NCBI GenBank assembly: GCA_964627935.1
Contig: CAZVLB010000007.1
Location: forward strand, 124,001 to 188,000
Direction of reading: 5' to 3'
DNA: 64,000 bases
Source: JAABVY01 sp964627935
Lineage (GTDB): Bacteria > Zixibacteria > MSB-5A5 > JAABVY01
The translations under genes were made by a program, and so were the position numbers. Shown piece by piece: positions 62,485 to 64,000 of this stretch. How positions within the stretch are numbered: position 1 is the stretch's first letter; the number at the start of each line of letters is the position of its first letter. The notes below the pieces were generated by a model, which had not been told where the DNA came from, searched no databases, and was given only the letters and a program-made list of their open reading frames with translations.

Positions 62485-62550
62485 ATTTTTAGACGAATAA
62501 AGACATTTGGGCTCGATTTTTGCTTTCGAGCGGGGAGAATTTAACACGAT

Positions 62551-63333
62551 ATGCATGATGATCCCTCAAATGCAGATGCAACAAAGACTTCCGGGGGCAG
62601 AGGGAATGCATCGATTCTATTTTCGGAAAATCTTGAGAAATCATTTAAGCGCAGAAAAGTGGTGGATTCTGTCTCGATTGAGGTCAAAACCGGCGAGATA
62701 GTGGGGCTTCTGGGTCCCAATGGCGCGGGCAAGACCACCACTTTCTATATGATTATCGGCTTTATCAGGCCGGATCGTGGACGGGTGATGTTTGACCGGA
62801 CCGATCTGACCGGCCTTCCGATGTACCGTCGGGCTCGTCATGGGATCGGTTACCTGGCCCAGGAACCATCCATATTCAGAAAGCTGAGCGTCGAGGATAA
62901 CATCATGGGTATCTTACAGATGCAGAAAATCAGCAAATCCCGCCGCAAGGAGAAGCTGGAGGAACTATTGGAGGACCTGGATATCAAGGATCTTCGTCAT
63001 AACTATGCCTATACCCTCTCCGGCGGCGAGCGCAGACGTGTGGAAATAGCCCGGGCTCTTGCGGTTCGACCAGATTTTCTGCTTCTGGATGAGCCCTTTG
63101 CCGGTATCGATCCGATTGCGGTTGAGGATATTCAGAACATAATAGAGAAGCTTAAATCCGAGGATTTCGGTATACTGATTACGGATCATAATGTGCGCGA
63201 GACGCTTTCGATAACCGACCGGGCCTATATCATGTGTGATGGCCGGATCTTGAAATCGGGCACATCGGATTATCTGGCCAATGATCCGGAGGCGCGTAAA
63301 GTCTACCTGGGCGAAAAATTCCGTTTAAATTAG
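62551..63333 (+). CDS. lptB: LPS export ABC ATPase LptB
   Basis: 260 residues with a 25-residue N-terminal extension. Walker A LLGPNGAGKTT, Q-loop YLAQEPSIFRKLSVEDNI, signature LSGGERRRVEIARAL, Walker B FLLLDEPFAGIDP and switch His in LITDHNVRETL are the LptB set. It powers LptFG (not in the window) to extract LPS. rpoN follows, the common lptB-rpoN order. Confidence 0.95.
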   Translation: MHDDPSNADATKTSGGRGNASILFSENLEKSFKRRKVVDSVSIEVKTGEIVGLLGPNGAGKTTTFYMIIGFIRPDRGRVMFDRTDLTGLPMYRRARHGIGYLAQEPSIFRKLSVEDNIMGILQMQKISKSRRKEKLEELLEDLDIKDLRHNYAYTLSGGERRRVEIARALAVRPDFLLLDEPFAGIDPIAVEDIQNIIEKLKSEDFGILITDHNVRETLSITDRAYIMCDGRILKSGTSDYLANDPEARKVYLGEKFRLN

Positions 63334-63419
63334 CCAAATGCGTGCCGATATTAAGTATAGATAGTCAATGTCCGAGGATAACATTGTAAGTACATACAAA
63401 ACAACGAATTAGATTTTTT

Positions 63420-64000
63420 ATGAAACTGGGATTACAACTCAAATTAAAGCAAACGCTGGCACCGCAACTGATTCAGTCACTGAAAATGCTGCAGATGCCT
63501 ATCCTGAAACTGGAACAGGTTCTCAGACATGAACTTTCAGTCAATCCATTGCTGGAAGAAGAGGAAGTACTCAGTCAGGATGGCGATGGCCAGGATGATG
63601 AATACGAAAGAAACGATACTCTGGATACATCCGACCCCGAACTCGACCCAAATATGACCAAGGGTGATATCGACTGGGATTATTATCTTGGCGATGATGC
63701 CCAGGATTATGTTTTCCGCCGCATGCGCGAAAAGAGGGAAGAGTGGCAGACCAATACTCCCCAGCTGGAGAAGTCATTATATGAGCATCTGGTTGAACAG
63801 CTTTCTCTTATGAAGCTGGATGAGGAGCAGTACAATATCGGCGAGTTTATCATAGGCAATATCGATGAGTCCGGGTTTTTGACCTGTTCGGCCGAGGAAC
63901 TGGCCGAAATTCTCAAGGTCGATATAGACAAGGTCAATAAGCTGATCGAGCTGATCCAGACTTTCGACCCGCCCGGCGTGGGGGCACGTAACCTCAAGGA
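63420..64000 (+). CDS. rpoN: RNA polymerase sigma-54 factor, 5' part
   Basis: The frame is open from the ATG at 63420 to the window end (193 codons). Region I is clear: LGLQLKLKQTLAPQLIQSLK, then MLQMPILKLEQVLRHELSVN, followed by an acidic region II. Activator-dependent sigma factor; the NtrC-type protein at 35220 has an intact GAFTGA loop and would need it. No clear ribosome site. Confidence 0.95.
   Translation, partial: MKLGLQLKLKQTLAPQLIQSLKMLQMPILKLEQVLRHELSVNPLLEEEEVLSQDGDGQDDEYERNDTLDTSDPELDPNMTKGDIDWDYYLGDDAQDYVFRRMREKREEWQTNTPQLEKSLYEHLVEQLSLMKLDEEQYNIGEFIIGNIDESGFLTCSAEELAEILKVDIDKVNKLIELIQTFDPPGVGARNLK

Overview
The window is a gene-dense bacterial chromosome segment of roughly 45-50% GC by eye, from a diderm (LPS-making) organism. 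Diderm evidence: a Kdo pathway (kdsB, kdsA, kdsC, kdsD), lptC and lptB, an Omp85-type barrel, MltG, several lipoproteins and a MacAB-like efflux set. A large surface protein ends in the FlgD-like 'NYPNPFNPST' sorting tail, which is typical of the FCB superphylum and allied candidate phyla (Zixibacteria, Marinimicrobia, Latescibacteria and similar). My best guess is an uncultured FCB-type lineage; the phylum is inference. No rRNA, tRNA, CRISPR array, insertion sequence or prophage was seen.

Layout. 1-2.3 kb (-): polysaccharide flippase (cut by the window edge) and a methyltransferase. 2.7-5.4 kb (+): cysteine-desulfurase-like enzyme, a small unknown gene, and two V4R-like proteins. 5.5-9 kb (-): heterodimeric ABC exporter. 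9.2-15.8 kb: Mut7-C RNase-like protein, then a minus-strand efflux block (adaptor, two FtsX permeases, ATPase, Ig-like lipoprotein, outer-membrane barrel). 16-21.8 kb (-): lysine-6-dehydrogenase-like enzyme, LysM protein, and a 1184-residue repeat surface protein. 22-29.5 kb (+): DNRLRE lipoprotein, RRM RNA-binding protein, KAS III, YhaO/YhaN-type nuclease pair, and Rex with its own operator. 29.6-44.5 kb (+): a signalling block with SpoIIAA/SpoIIAB/SpoIIE-type partner switch, Nudix enzyme, NtrY/NtrC-like pair, Omp85-type protein, GAF-PAS histidine kinase, and a Ser/Thr kinase-TPR protein. 44.5-49 kb (-): a 25-residue peptide gene in its own regulated transcription unit, a PqqD-M50-HlyD fusion, and a ClC channel. 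49-52.8 kb (-): PDZ protein, OsmC, RidA, HD-GYP, and an unknown protein. 53-64 kb (+): RuvX, MltG, H1-like basic protein, GatC, the Kdo/CTP-synthase operon, lptC, an inverted cupredoxin/proC insertion, lptB and the start of rpoN.

The most interesting object is the 25-residue peptide gene at 44548-44625 (-). It has a consensus promoter, a 19-bp palindromic operator over the -10, an 8+8 palindrome in its leader, a near-perfect Shine-Dalgarno sequence and an intrinsic terminator. It lies just beyond a gene that fuses a PqqD-like peptide-binding domain, a site-2-type metalloprotease and an HlyD export arm. I propose a very small peptide that is bound, cut and exported by one fused protein. Other notable points are several apparently leaderless genes, a histidine kinase whose H-box Glu is Gly, a kinase-TPR protein with no visible P-loop, a cupredoxin whose lipobox Cys is Arg, and an lpt cluster with no lptA between lptC and lptB.
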